DNA of 64,000 bases from GCA-2733415 sp965178635 (GCA_965178635.1 CBCXVT010000036.1:1-64000), one strand, 5' to 3'; positions 53,489-63,407 are shown, counted from the stretch's first letter. The notes: generated by a model not told the origin, from the sequence alone. Made by a program: numbers and translations.

Positions 53489-54778
53489 ATGAGTATCATC
53501 ATTAACGTACACGCAAGACAAATTTTCGATTCAAGAGGTAATCCAACTGTAGAGGTTGATGTGTTAACTGAAAACGGAGCAATGGGTAGGGCAATGGTGC
53601 CTTCAGGTGCTTCGACAGGTGAGCATGAAGCTGTTGAATTACGAGACGGAGGTAAAGCGTATATGGGAAAAGGAGTTCAAACAGCTGTTGATAATGTTAA
53701 TACTATATTGGCTTCAGAATTATTAGGTGTATCTGTTTTTGAGCAAAATGCTATAGATAAATTAATGATTGATTTAGATGGTACTCCAAATAAATCTAAG
53801 TTAGGTGCTAATGCTATTTTGGGTGTTTCTCTTGCTGTAGCTAAAGCTGCTGCTCATGAGTTAGGGATGCCATTGTATCGTTATATAGGTGGAGTTTCTG
53901 CTAATACATTACCTGTTCCAATGATGAATATCATCAACGGAGGATCACATAGTGATGCACCAATTGCTTTTCAAGAGTTTATGGTAATGCCTGTTAAAGC
54001 AAATAACTTTGCTCATGCTATGCAAATGGGTTCTGAGATTTTCCATAATCTTAAAAAAGTATTGCATGACAGAAACTTAAGTACTGCTGTAGGGGATGAA
54101 GGTGGATTTGCGCCAACTTTAGACGGAACAGAAGATGCACTAGATTCTGTGAAATTAGCAGTTGAAAATGCTGGTTATACATTTGGTGATGAAATTATGA
54201 TTGCTTTAGATTGTGCTGCAGCAGAATTTTTTGTTGATGGTAAATATGACTATTCAAAGTTCGAGGGTGCCACAGGTAAAATTAGATCAAGTAAAGAACA
54301 AGCTGATTATTTAGCTGAATTAAGTGAAAAGTATCCAATCATTTCAATTGAAGATGGAATGGATGAAAATGATTGGGAAGGTTGGAAGTATTTAACAGAA
54401 AAAATAGGTGATAAAGTACAGTTAGTTGGTGATGATTTATTTGTGACTAACGTAGAGCGTTTGTCAAAAGGGATTGAAAACAAAACGGCAAATTCGATTT
54501 TAATTAAGGTCAATCAAATTGGGACTTTAACAGAGACTATTGCTGCTGTTAATATGGCACACAATGCTGGGTATACGTCAGTAATGTCTCATCGTTCAGG
54601 TGAAACAGAGGATAATACAATAGCAGATTTAGCAGTTGCGTTAAATTGTGGGCAAATTAAAACGGGTTCGGCTTCACGTTCTGATCGTATGGCAAAATAC
54701 AATCAATTATTACGTATTGAAGAAGAATTAGCAGAAGTGGCTTATTTCCCTCAAAATAAAGCATTTAAAGTCGGTTAA
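53489..54778 (+). CDS. eno: Enolase
   Basis: Glycolytic enzyme converting 2-phosphoglycerate to phosphoenolpyruvate, 429 residues. The N-terminal ARQIFDSRGNPTVEVDV, the metal-binding Asp/Glu residues (ALDCAAAEF, ISIEDGMDENDW, LVGDDLFVTN) and the catalytic Lys region SILIKVNQIGTLTE are present, as is SHRSGETEDNTIADLAV. Length is typical. It lies between terminators as a single unit; the short upstream gap shows no clear promoter. Confidence 0.99.
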   Translation: MSIIINVHARQIFDSRGNPTVEVDVLTENGAMGRAMVPSGASTGEHEAVELRDGGKAYMGKGVQTAVDNVNTILASELLGVSVFEQNAIDKLMIDLDGTPNKSKLGANAILGVSLAVAKAAAHELGMPLYRYIGGVSANTLPVPMMNIINGGSHSDAPIAFQEFMVMPVKANNFAHAMQMGSEIFHNLKKVLHDRNLSTAVGDEGGFAPTLDGTEDALDSVKLAVENAGYTFGDEIMIALDCAAAEFFVDGKYDYSKFEGATGKIRSSKEQADYLAELSEKYPIISIEDGMDENDWEGWKYLTEKIGDKVQLVGDDLFVTNVERLSKGIENKTANSILIKVNQIGTLTETIAAVNMAHNAGYTSVMSHRSGETEDNTIADLAVALNCGQIKTGSASRSDRMAKYNQLLRIEEELAEVAYFPQNKAFKVG

Positions 54779-54803
54779 GTAGAGCTGTTTTTATTCATAT
54801 CTC

Positions 54804-54838
54804 AAGGCTTGAAAATATTTTATTTTCAAGCCTTTTTT
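54804..54838 (+). terminator. Terminator after eno
   Basis: AAGGCTTGAAAAT (54804-54816) pairs with ATTTTCAAGCCTT (54822-54834), followed by Ts. Confidence 0.88.
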
Positions 54839-54920
54839 GTATGATATAAGTTCGGTTTTTAAAATGGATTTTCGTAAATTGTGCAACTTAAAGAATAGTA
54901 TAATAGAGAGAAAGTAAATC

Positions 54921-56207
54921 ATGACAGAGAAAGCAACTTTAGAAGTAAACGGTAAAAAATTAGAATTCCCAGTAATTGTTGGAACAGAAAATGAATTAGC
55001 AATTGACATCAAGGCATTAAGAGGTGATTCAGGAGGTGTTATTACTATTGATCCAGGTTATAAAAACACAGGGTCATGTGAAAGTGAAATTACATTTTTA
55101 GATGGTGAAAAAGGAATTTTAAGATATAGAGGTTACTCAATTGAAGAGTTAGCTGAAAAAGCCAATTTCTTAGAAGTCGCTTATTTATTAATCTTCGGAG
55201 AATTACCAACGGCTGAACAGTTAGCAAAGTTCGATGCTGATATTAAAGCTGAAGCACATGTAGATGAGGATGTTAAGAAAATATTAGACGGTTTTCCAAA
55301 AACTGCACATCCAATGGGAGTGTTGTCATCTTTAACAAGTGCGTTGATTGCCTTTAATCCAACTTCTGTAAACGTTGATTCTGAAGAAGATATGTACAAA
55401 GCTATTGTTACAGTACTTGGGAAATTTCCTGTACTTACAGCATGGGCACATAGAAAGAAAATGGGATTACCTCTAGATTATGGAGATGATTCTTTAGGTT
55501 ATGTTGAAAACTTCATGAAAATGATGTTCAATAAACCAAATAAAGAGTACCAATCAAGTGAAGTTATAAATAATGCTATTGATAAGTTACTAATCTTACA
55601 TGCAGATCATGAGCAAAACTGTTCTACTTCTACAGTAAGAATTGTTGGGTCATCTCACGCTGGATTATATGCATCTTTATCAGCAGGAATATCTGCATTA
55701 TGGGGGCCGTTACACGGAGGTGCGAACCAAGCAGTAATTGAAATGTTGGAAGGTATTAAAGCTGATGGTGGAGATACTAAAAAATACATGGGTAAAGCAA
55801 AAGATAAACAAGATCCTTTCCGTTTAATGGGATTCGGACATAGAGTTTACAAAAACTTTGACCCAAGAGCAAAAATAATAAAAGTAGCTGCAGATGAAGT
55901 ATTAAGTGATTTAGGAGTTGAAGATCCAATCTTAGATATCGCTAAAGGCTTAGAGCAAGAAGCATTATCGGATTCTTACTTCGTTGACAGAAAATTATAT
56001 CCAAATGTAGATTTCTACTCAGGGATTATCTATAGAGCTTTAGGAATACCAACTGAAATGTTTACGCCAATGTTTGCATTAGGACGTTTACCAGGTTGGA
56101 TTGCACAATGGAGAGAAATGCGTTTACGCAAAGAACCAATTGGACGTCCAAGACAAATTTATGTAGGAGAAAATTTAAGAGATTTTAAATCTATAGACAA
56201 TAGATAA
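54921..56207 (+). CDS. gltA: Citrate synthase
   Basis: First enzyme of the TCA cycle, joining acetyl-CoA and oxaloacetate. The 428-residue hexameric (type II, Gram-negative) form includes the N-terminal beta domain (ATLEVNGKKLEFPVIVGTEN, in part) absent from short forms. Catalytic residues lie in SSHAGLYASLSAG, GPLHGGANQAV and MGFGHRVYKNFDPRA, with the Asp in the DSYFVDRKLYPNVDFYSG region. A terminator follows at 56227-56262. Confidence 0.98.
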   Translation: MTEKATLEVNGKKLEFPVIVGTENELAIDIKALRGDSGGVITIDPGYKNTGSCESEITFLDGEKGILRYRGYSIEELAEKANFLEVAYLLIFGELPTAEQLAKFDADIKAEAHVDEDVKKILDGFPKTAHPMGVLSSLTSALIAFNPTSVNVDSEEDMYKAIVTVLGKFPVLTAWAHRKKMGLPLDYGDDSLGYVENFMKMMFNKPNKEYQSSEVINNAIDKLLILHADHEQNCSTSTVRIVGSSHAGLYASLSAGISALWGPLHGGANQAVIEMLEGIKADGGDTKKYMGKAKDKQDPFRLMGFGHRVYKNFDPRAKIIKVAADEVLSDLGVEDPILDIAKGLEQEALSDSYFVDRKLYPNVDFYSGIIYRALGIPTEMFTPMFALGRLPGWIAQWREMRLRKEPIGRPRQIYVGENLRDFKSIDNR

Positions 56208-56226
56208 AATATAATATTTAATTAAT

Positions 56227-56262
56227 AAAAAGCGTGATATACCTAGGTGTTCACGCTTTTTT
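56227..56262 (+). terminator. Terminator after gltA
   Basis: AAAAAGCGTGA (56227-56237) pairs with TCACGCTTTTT (56251-56261), followed by Ts. Because it covers the first codons of the longest possible frame of the next gene, it argues that the arginase starts at 56279. Confidence 0.88.
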
Positions 56263-56278
56263 AGCATTTAACAATACT

Positions 56279-57238
56279 ATGGGAAAAGCAATAAAAATAA
56301 TTAAGAATAGATCTGATATCGGAGCAGGAACACGTGGATCAGATATGGGTGTAGATGCTATTGAAATAGCAGCAATCAACCAACGTAACGATTATTTTAA
56401 TCAGTTTGAACATGAAGATTTAGAAACTGAAAACGAATCTATCTATAATAAGGTCAATAACTCTTTCGCTAAACGTATAAAAAGCGTTTTTGATCAGTGT
56501 ACTCGCTTGAGTGATGCTGTACAGAGAAACTTGGAAGATGAGAAATTCCCTTTGGTACTTTCTGGTGATCATTCATCAGCATTAGGGACAATTTCAGGGG
56601 TTAAGGCTGCACACCCAGATAAACGTGTAGGTGTGGTTTGGATTGATGCGCATGCCGATATTCATTCGCCATATACATCGCCATCGGGGAATATTCATGG
56701 GATGCCATTGGCAGCAGCATTATCTGAAGATAATATGGCATGTAAAATTAATGATGTGCCTGAAGAAACTGAAAAGTATTGGACTGGTATGAAAAATATT
56801 GGTTGCTCGGGCGCTAAAGTTTTGGCAAGTGATGTGGTTTATTTTGGAGTAAGAGATACTGAAGAGCCTGAAGATAAACAAATAGAAGAGTTAGGGATCA
56901 AAAACTATATGGTGCATGAGGTGCGTTATAGAGGTTTAGAGGTTTGTGTGAAAGAAGCATTAGAGAGTTTAGAGGAGTGTGACATGATTTACATATCATT
57001 TGATGTGGACAGTATGGATTGTGATATGATTTCTTATGGTACTGGAACACCGGTTCCGAAAGGTTTTGATCAATATGAAATTATTGAAATATTTAATCAA
57101 TTAATTGCTTCAAAGAAAATCGCTTCTATCGAGTTTGTAGAGGTAAATCCGTTATTAGATTTTAAAGGAAATAAAATGGCAGAAACAGCATTTGAAGTTT
57201 TAGATGCTGTGACTGAAACTTTAAAAAAATCACTTTAA
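56279..57238 (+). CDS. rocF: Arginase
   Basis: Ureohydrolase of about 319 residues that splits arginine into ornithine and urea. The manganese-binding signatures are GDHSSALG, WIDAHADIHS and SFDVDSMD; PSGNIHGMPLA lies between. I chose ATG at 56279 (MGKAIKIIKNRS); the longer frame from 56234 would begin inside the gltA terminator. Agmatinase is the main alternative, but the sequence and neighbour favour arginase. The stop is one base before the next gene, ctlX, which handles citrulline, so the two probably form an arginine catabolic pair. Confidence 0.85.
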   Translation: MGKAIKIIKNRSDIGAGTRGSDMGVDAIEIAAINQRNDYFNQFEHEDLETENESIYNKVNNSFAKRIKSVFDQCTRLSDAVQRNLEDEKFPLVLSGDHSSALGTISGVKAAHPDKRVGVVWIDAHADIHSPYTSPSGNIHGMPLAAALSEDNMACKINDVPEETEKYWTGMKNIGCSGAKVLASDVVYFGVRDTEEPEDKQIEELGIKNYMVHEVRYRGLEVCVKEALESLEECDMIYISFDVDSMDCDMISYGTGTPVPKGFDQYEIIEIFNQLIASKKIASIEFVEVNPLLDFKGNKMAETAFEVLDAVTETLKKSL

Positions 57239-57239
57239 A

Positions 57240-58172
57240 TTGAATCAGACAACAAATACCATTTTGATGGTTCGTCCTATTAACTTTAGGATGAATGAAC
57301 AAACGGCAGTCAATAATTATTATCAAAAGATAATAGAAAATGCGTTGCCGGAAACTGTTAATGAAAAAGCACAGCAAGAGTTTGATACTTTTGTCGAGAA
57401 ACTACGTGCAAAGGGAATTAATGTAGTGGTAATAGATGATACAAATGAATTCAATACTCCAGATTCGATTTTTCCAAATAATTGGATTTCGTTTCATGAG
57501 AATGGATCTGTAGCTTTATATCCTATGTTTGCTGAAAACAGACGTTTAGAAAGACGAGAAGATGTTTTATTAGCATTAGAAGAAAAAGGGTTTAAAATAA
57601 ATAATATTGTAGATTACACTGAAGCAGAAGATGAAGACGTGTTTTTGGAAGGTACAGGGAGTTTGTTATTAGATCGTGAAAACAGAAAGGCATATTGTGC
57701 TTTATCACCTAGAGCTGATGAAAGTTTATTTATAGAGTTTTGTGAAGATTTTGAATATTCACCAGTTGTGTTTACTGCAAACCAAACTGTGAATGAAAAA
57801 CGTGTAGCGATATATCATACTAATGTTATGATGTGTTTGGCTGAAACCTTTGCGGTGATTTGTTTAGATGCTATTGATGATAAAAAAGAACGTAAAAACG
57901 TAGTAAAACAATTGCGTGAAAGTGGTAAAGAAGTTATTGCAATTTCAGAAAATCAAGTTAATAGTTTTGCTGGGAACATGTTACAAGTAAAAGGTTTAAA
58001 TGATGAGAAGTATCTTATTATGAGTGCTTCTGCATACCAGTCATTAACAGAAGTTCAGCTTAAAAAAATTGAATCGCATGGTGAAATTATAAGTAATAGT
58101 CTTGACACTATAGAAACTTGCGGAGGTGGGAGTGCTAGATGTATGATGGCTGAAGTATTCTTGCCAAAATAA
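57240..58172 (+). CDS. ctlX: Citrulline utilization hydrolase CtlX-type
   Basis: A 310-residue member of the guanidine-modifying (arginine deiminase/amidinotransferase) fold. ILMVRPINFRMNEQTAVNN near the start and FPNNWISFHENGSVALYPMF (residues 76-95) are CtlX-type motifs; the nucleophile Cys is in CGGGSARCMMAE at the C-terminus. It begins with TTG at 57240, one base after the rocF stop. An ATG at codon 10 is possible but would remove the conserved IL of ILMVRP. The citrulline role is taken from the family name, not proven. Confidence 0.85.
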   Translation: MNQTTNTILMVRPINFRMNEQTAVNNYYQKIIENALPETVNEKAQQEFDTFVEKLRAKGINVVVIDDTNEFNTPDSIFPNNWISFHENGSVALYPMFAENRRLERREDVLLALEEKGFKINNIVDYTEAEDEDVFLEGTGSLLLDRENRKAYCALSPRADESLFIEFCEDFEYSPVVFTANQTVNEKRVAIYHTNVMMCLAETFAVICLDAIDDKKERKNVVKQLRESGKEVIAISENQVNSFAGNMLQVKGLNDEKYLIMSASAYQSLTEVQLKKIESHGEIISNSLDTIETCGGGSARCMMAEVFLPK

Positions 58173-58192
58173 TTGCCAAAATTTAATTAAAT

Positions 58193-58224
58193 AAAAAAGC
58201 ATCAAGTAATCCTGATGCTTTTTT
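58193..58224. terminator. Bidirectional terminator between ctlX and marC
   Basis: A 12-bp inverted repeat (58193-58204 with 58213-58224) has A tract on the left and T tract on the right, fitting convergent genes. Confidence 0.88.
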
Positions 58225-58243
58225 ATTTCTTGTTTATGAGGTG

Positions 58244-58888
58244 TTAAATTACCGTCTTTATAAATTCTGATAATCCTGCCCAGAAGTATTCTATTCCTAA
58301 CGCAATTACTATGAAACCTATTATTCTTGAGATAGAGTTTATACCATTAGCTCCAAGAACTCTAACGATATACTGTGAGCTTCGTAACATTACATAGCAG
58401 ATAACGCATACAATTAATACCGCTAACAATGTTGTAAGTATTTGGCTTGTGTTGTTGAACTCTTCATTCAAACTGATAAGTAATGAGATTGATCCAGGTC
58501 CAGCCATCATCGGGATAGCAAGAGGTGTTAATGAAATACGTTCGCGTTCATGAGCAGCTTTCTTGTGCTCCTTGTTCATTCCTCTATTTTTGGAAAATTC
58601 ACCTTTTAGTAAAGCAAAACCTGAAGAAGCAATTACTAACCCTCCAGCTACTTTTAAAGCATTTAAACTAATCCCAAAAAAAGACAATACATATTTCCCA
58701 ATAAAAAATGATATAACAAGTATTACAAATACATTTATACTTGCTAATAAAGAGGTTTTGTTAATGTATGATTTTGTTTCTCCTTCTGTTAAACTTACAA
58801 AAATTGGTACAGTTCCTAATGGATTCATCACCGAGAAAAGAGCTCCAAATATGTATAAAAATAATTCCACAATTTTAATTTTTGGCAA
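58244..58888 (-). CDS. MarC family integral membrane protein
   Basis: A 214-residue inner-membrane protein with about six hydrophobic segments. The MarC signature FGALFSVMNPLGTVPIFVSL (residues about 15-33) and the motif TPLAIPMMAGPGSISLLI (residues about 119-136) identify the family. The proposed role in antibiotic resistance was later disputed and the function is unknown. It is divergent from argS across a 236-base AT-rich gap. Confidence 0.9.
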   Translation of the reverse strand: MPKIKIVELFLYIFGALFSVMNPLGTVPIFVSLTEGETKSYINKTSLLASINVFVILVISFFIGKYVLSFFGISLNALKVAGGLVIASSGFALLKGEFSKNRGMNKEHKKAAHERERISLTPLAIPMMAGPGSISLLISLNEEFNNTSQILTTLLAVLIVCVICYVMLRSSQYIVRVLGANGINSISRIIGFIVIALGIEYFWAGLSEFIKTVI

Positions 58889-59124
58889 ATGAATGAAATA
58901 CTATTCGATTAACTAAATTGTTATTAAGATATGTTTGTTATTATCTATAAAAAACATGTTTAACCGATAAAAAACCATTTTTTGTATATTAAACACTAAA
59001 TAATGATGTTTTGTGTTGTTTGTTTAATTGAATTTTTAGAGCGATAAAAAAAGAATAATTGTTGCTTTAAAAATATTATTTAATTCTAACAAGACTTATC
59101 TTTGCAGCTTACAAAAAAGAAGAA

Positions 59125-60894
59125 ATGAGTATTCAAGACACATTATCATTAAAAGTAAAGGAAGCCTTTAAGGCAATTTACAAGGTAGAGTTGCCAAGCG
59201 TAGAATTTCAAGCAACTCGTAAAGAGTTTGAAGGAGATATTACTGTGGTTGTTTTCCCAATGTTGAGGATTGTGAAAGGAAACCCTGTTCAAATAGGGGA
59301 GTCTCTAGGGCAATACCTTGTCGATAATGTTAGTGAAGTAGATGCGTTTAATGTGGTTAAAGGGTTTTTGAATGTTGTTGTATCAGAACGATATTACTTA
59401 GATGTTTTTAATAAAGTAAAATCTCAAGATAAATTCGGGTTTGTAGCACCAGGTACCGATGCTGTAATGGTAGAATATTCATCACCAAACACAAATAAGC
59501 CGTTACATTTAGGTCATGTTAGAAATGTTCTATTGGGCTATTCTGTAGCGGAGATTATTAAAGCTTCTGGTAAAAAAGTATACAAAACTCAAGTAATCAA
59601 TGATAGAGGAATACATATTTGTAAAAGTATGTTGGCTTGGGATAAATACGGAAATGGAGAAACTCCAGAATCTACAGGTCTAAAAGGAGACAAGTTAGTA
59701 GGCAACTATTATGTGAAGTTTGACCAAGAGTATAAAAAAGAAATTAGTGCTTTGGTTGAGTCTGGACTTTCAGAAGATGATGCTAAAAAACAAGCGTCAT
59801 TAATTTTAGAAGCGCAAGACATGCTTCGTAAATGGGAAGCTGGTGATGAAACGGTTATTGCACTTTGGAAAAAAATGAACCAGTGGGTTTATGATGGTTT
59901 TGAAGTAACATACAAGAATATAGGAGTAGATTTTGATTCTTATTATTATGAAAGTAACACGTATTTATTAGGAAAAGATAATATTGCTGAAGGTTTAGAA
60001 AGTGGCGTGTTCTTTAAAAAAGATGATGGTTCAGTTTGGTGTGACTTAACCGATGAAGGTCTAGATGAAAAATTAGTATTACGTTCAGATGGTACTGCGG
60101 TTTATATGACACAAGATATTGGAACTGCAATTCAGCGTATAAAAGATAATCCAGATGTATCTGGCATGATTTATACTGTTGGTAATGAGCAAGATTACCA
60201 CTTTAAAGTATTGTTCTTAATTTTAAAGAAATTAGGATATTCGTGGGCAGATAATTTACATCATTTAAGTTACGGTATGGTTGATTTGCCATCTGGAAAA
60301 ATGAAATCTCGTGAAGGTACTGTTGTTGATGCGGATGATTTAATGCAGGAAATGGTAGATACATCTAAAGAGATTTCTGAAGAATTAGGGAAACTTGACG
60401 GGTATTCTGAAGCTCAAAAAGAAGAGGTGTATACAACAATTGGTTTAGGAGCATTAAAGTATTTCATTTTAAAAGTAGATCCTAAAAAACGTATTTTGTT
60501 TGACCCAGCTGCTTCTGTAGATTTTCAAGGAAATACAGGGCCGTTTATACAATATGCTTATGCCAGAATTCAAGCAATTTTAAGAAAAGCTGATTTTGAT
60601 TTATCTACTGAAGTTACAGTGTCTCTTCATGAAAAAGAAAAAGAAGTCATCAAACAAATCATGTTGTTCCCTGAAACTATTCAATTGGCAGCAACAAATC
60701 AGAGTCCAGCTCTAATAGCAAATTACACCTACGATTTAGTAAAAGCATACAATTCATTTTTCCAAAATGTATCAATTTTTGGTGCGGATAATGAAGATGA
60801 AAAAATATTCAGAGTCCAGCTATCTCAAACAGTTGGGAGTGTGATAAAATCTGCATTTGGACTTATGGGAATTACTGTTCCTGAAAGAATGTAA
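59125..60894 (+). CDS. argS: Arginyl-tRNA synthetase
   Basis: Class Ia synthetase of 589 residues that charges tRNA-Arg. The N-terminal Add1 domain is followed by the HIGH-type motif in PNTNKPLHLGHVRN (near residue 125), the DYHFKVLFLILKKLG region, the KMSK-type loop GKMKSREG and the helical anticodon domain (TGPFIQYAYARIQAILRKA). A -7 box TATCTTTG lies at 59097-59104 but no TTTG at -33. A terminator follows at 60924-60961. Confidence 0.98.
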   Translation: MSIQDTLSLKVKEAFKAIYKVELPSVEFQATRKEFEGDITVVVFPMLRIVKGNPVQIGESLGQYLVDNVSEVDAFNVVKGFLNVVVSERYYLDVFNKVKSQDKFGFVAPGTDAVMVEYSSPNTNKPLHLGHVRNVLLGYSVAEIIKASGKKVYKTQVINDRGIHICKSMLAWDKYGNGETPESTGLKGDKLVGNYYVKFDQEYKKEISALVESGLSEDDAKKQASLILEAQDMLRKWEAGDETVIALWKKMNQWVYDGFEVTYKNIGVDFDSYYYESNTYLLGKDNIAEGLESGVFFKKDDGSVWCDLTDEGLDEKLVLRSDGTAVYMTQDIGTAIQRIKDNPDVSGMIYTVGNEQDYHFKVLFLILKKLGYSWADNLHHLSYGMVDLPSGKMKSREGTVVDADDLMQEMVDTSKEISEELGKLDGYSEAQKEEVYTTIGLGALKYFILKVDPKKRILFDPAASVDFQGNTGPFIQYAYARIQAILRKADFDLSTEVTVSLHEKEKEVIKQIMLFPETIQLAATNQSPALIANYTYDLVKAYNSFFQNVSIFGADNEDEKIFRVQLSQTVGSVIKSAFGLMGITVPERM

Positions 60895-60923
60895 GTCTAT
60901 ATAATATCATATTAAGAACACAA

Positions 60924-60961
60924 AATTGCCTTGTTTAACTTAAATCAGGCAATTGTTTTTT
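60924..60961 (+). terminator. Terminator after argS
   Basis: AATTGCCT (60924-60931) pairs with AGGCAATT (60947-60954), followed by GTTTTTT. Confidence 0.82.
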
Positions 60962-61010
60962 GAAGCTATTACTACTATCACCATAAAAGGCTATTCTTCT
61001 CATAATAACT

Positions 61011-61041
61011 TTTGTAACTCACTGCATTTTGTGTAATTTTG
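61011..61041 (+). promoter_or_regulatory. Promoter of ffh
   Basis: TTTG (61011-61014), a 19-base spacer (61015-61033) and TAATTTTG (61034-61041) match the Bacteroidota consensus exactly. It lies 49 bases before the ffh start. Confidence 0.75.
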
Positions 61042-61089
61042 CATTTCTCAAATTAATGAGAACTATTTTGATTAAAACGCTATTGATAT

Positions 61090-62418
61090 ATGTTTAATAA
61101 TTTAAGTGAAAAATTAGATAAAGCCTTACATGTTCTTAAAGGACACGGAAGTATTACTGAAGTAAATGTTGCCGAAACTTTAAAAGAAGTTCGAAGAGCG
61201 CTTTTAGATGCAGATGTTAACTTTAAAATAGCTAAAGATTTTACCAAGCGTGTTAAAGAAAAAGCGTTAGGTGCAGATGTATTAACATCGTTACAACCTG
61301 GCCAGTTAATGGTTAAGTTGGTGAAAGATGAGTTGACAGAATTAATGGGAGGTGAAACTGAAGGAATTAACCTGTCTGGAGCACCAACCGTAATTTTAAT
61401 GTCTGGTTTACAGGGGTCTGGTAAAACTACGTTTTCAGGTAAATTAGCAAACTTTCTAAAAAGTAAAAAATCAAAACAACCTTTATTAGTTGCTTGTGAT
61501 GTGTATCGTCCAGCAGCAGTTGATCAATTACATGTAGTTGGTGATCAAATAAAAGTTGATGTGTTTTCTGATAAAGGGAATACAGATCCTGTTGCAATTG
61601 CGCAAGCAGGTATTGCTCATGCAAAAGCAAACGGACATAATGTGGTGATTATTGATACTGCAGGTCGTTTAGCTGTTGATGAAGCGATGATGACGGAGAT
61701 ATCTAATATTCATAAAGCAATCCAACCTCAAGAAACATTATTCGTTGTAGATTCAATGACAGGACAAGATGCTGTTAATACTGCAAAAGCGTTTAATGAT
61801 GTTTTAAATTTTGATGGAGTTATATTAACGAAGTTAGATGGTGATACGCGTGGTGGAGCAGCAATTTCAATTAAGTCAGTAGTTAATAAGCCAATTAAGT
61901 TTATTGGTACTGGTGAGAAAATGGAAGCGATTGATGTGTTCCATCCTTCTCGTATGGCAGATCGTATCCTAGGAATGGGAGATGTCGTATCTTTAGTTGA
62001 ACGTGCACAAGAGCAGTTTGATGAAGAAGAAGCTAGAAAGTTACAAAAGAAGATTGCTAAAAATCAATTCGGATTTGACGATTTCTTAAGCCAAATACAA
62101 CAGGTTAAGAAAATGGGTAACATGAAAGACTTGATGGGTATGATTCCTGGAGCGTCTAAAGCCATGAAAGGGATGGATATTGATGATGATGCATTCAAGC
62201 ACATTGAAGCTATTATTTATTCTATGACACCAGGAGAAAGAACAAAACCAGCAGTTATAAATGCCAATAGAAAAAAACGTATTGCTAAAGGTGCTGGACG
62301 ATCAGTGCAAGAAGTAAATCAGTTGCTAAAGCAATTCAACCAAATGAGTAAAATGATGAAGATGATGCAAGGTGGAGGCGGAAAGAAAATGATGCAAATG
62401 ATGAAAGGAATGAGATAA
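61090..62418 (+). CDS. ffh: Signal recognition particle protein (Ffh/SRP54)
   Basis: GTPase of the signal recognition particle that binds nascent signal sequences and 4.5S RNA. The 442-residue protein has an N domain (1-85), G domain with P-loop GLQGSGKTT at 106-114, the DTAGRL motif and TKLDGDTRGG, and the Met-rich M domain from about residue 300 (QQVKKMGNMKDLMGMIPGASK) ending in MMKMMQGGGGKKMMQMMKGM (in part). It pairs with FtsY and the SecYEG channel, whose SecY is encoded in this window. A terminator follows. Confidence 0.98.
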   Translation: MFNNLSEKLDKALHVLKGHGSITEVNVAETLKEVRRALLDADVNFKIAKDFTKRVKEKALGADVLTSLQPGQLMVKLVKDELTELMGGETEGINLSGAPTVILMSGLQGSGKTTFSGKLANFLKSKKSKQPLLVACDVYRPAAVDQLHVVGDQIKVDVFSDKGNTDPVAIAQAGIAHAKANGHNVVIIDTAGRLAVDEAMMTEISNIHKAIQPQETLFVVDSMTGQDAVNTAKAFNDVLNFDGVILTKLDGDTRGGAAISIKSVVNKPIKFIGTGEKMEAIDVFHPSRMADRILGMGDVVSLVERAQEQFDEEEARKLQKKIAKNQFGFDDFLSQIQQVKKMGNMKDLMGMIPGASKAMKGMDIDDDAFKHIEAIIYSMTPGERTKPAVINANRKKRIAKGAGRSVQEVNQLLKQFNQMSKMMKMMQGGGGKKMMQMMKGMR

Positions 62419-62424
62419 AAAAAC

Positions 62425-62450
62425 GCTGCCAATTTATTGGTGGCTTTTTT
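62425..62450 (+). terminator. Terminator after ffh
   Basis: GCTGCCAA (62425-62432) pairs with TTGGTGGC (62437-62444, two G-U), followed by six Ts. Confidence 0.75.
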
Positions 62451-62522
62451 ATTTATATTGAGTACAACAACACAATTAGAAATTGTTGCAGCCACAACCT
62501 GTAACAGAAATTATTAAAAAGA

Positions 62523-63407
62523 ATGATTTTACTAGACGGTAAAAAAACAAGTAACGACATTAAAGACGAGATAGCTCGTGAGGTGTCAAAAATGAAAGAC
62601 AACGGTGAAAAAGTACCGCATTTGGCAGCAGTAATTGTTGGTAGTGATGGCGCAAGTTTAACGTATGTTGGTAGTAAAGTGCGAGCTTGTGAAAGAGTAG
62701 GGTTTGAATCTACTTTAGTACAATTGCCAAACACAGTAAGTGAGGTAGAATTACTTGATAAAATTGAAGAGTTAAATCAGAATGATAACATTGATGGGTT
62801 TATTGTGCAATTGCCATTGCCAAAGCAAATTGATGATCAGAAAATATTGATGGCGATACATCCTGATAAAGATGTTGATGGGTTTCATCCCGCTAATTTC
62901 GGAAAAATGGCTTTGGATATGAGTACATTTATTCCAGCTACACCATTTGGTATTTTAGAATTGTTAGAACGTTATAAAGTAGATACCAAAGGAAAGCATA
63001 CTGTGGTTGTTGGTAGAAGTCATATTGTTGGGCGACCTATGAGTATTTTAATGGGGCGTAAAGGTTGGCCAGGAAATTCTACAGTAACGCTAACACATAG
63101 TCATACTAAAAACATCACCCAAATTATTAGTCAAGCAGATATTATCATTATGGCTTTAGGGATTCCAGATTTCTTAAAAGCTGAAATGGTAAAAGATGAT
63201 GCTGTAATTATAGATGTTGGTATTTCAAGAGTGCCAGATGAAAATGCAAAAAGAGGTTATGTTATAAAAGGAGATGTAGATTTTGAAAATGTCTCTAAAA
63301 AAGCAAGTCATATTACACCAGTTCCTGGAGGAGTTGGACCTATGACAATTGCAATGTTATTGAAGAATACGTTGTTAGCAAGAGAACGCCATAGAGCAAA
63401 TTCATAA
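62523..63407 (+). CDS. folD: Bifunctional methylenetetrahydrofolate dehydrogenase/cyclohydrolase
   Basis: A 294-residue folate enzyme that oxidises 5,10-methylene-THF to methenyl-THF and then hydrolyses it to 10-formyl-THF. The catalytic Lys region is SLTYVGSKVRACERVGFE (residues about 43-60); DGFIVQLPLPKQID and KDVDGFHPANFGKM are the family signatures. The NADP-binding motif is VVVGRSHIVGRPM near residue 161, and TPVPGGVGPMTIAML is at the end. The C-terminal end meets a terminator shared with the convergent synthase gene. Confidence 0.97.
   Translation: MILLDGKKTSNDIKDEIAREVSKMKDNGEKVPHLAAVIVGSDGASLTYVGSKVRACERVGFESTLVQLPNTVSEVELLDKIEELNQNDNIDGFIVQLPLPKQIDDQKILMAIHPDKDVDGFHPANFGKMALDMSTFIPATPFGILELLERYKVDTKGKHTVVVGRSHIVGRPMSILMGRKGWPGNSTVTLTHSHTKNITQIISQADIIIMALGIPDFLKAEMVKDDAVIIDVGISRVPDENAKRGYVIKGDVDFENVSKKASHITPVPGGVGPMTIAMLLKNTLLARERHRANS

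Noticed and set aside
56234..56278. Longer N-terminus for arginase from ATG 56234
   Set aside because: Its first codons fall inside the gltA terminator hairpin (56227-56262) and encode residues with no similarity to the family; ATG at 56279 gives a normal start.
58889..59124. tRNA or small gene in the 236-base gap between marC and argS
   Set aside because: AT-rich with no cloverleaf, no anticodon stem and no long open frame; best read as a divergent promoter region.
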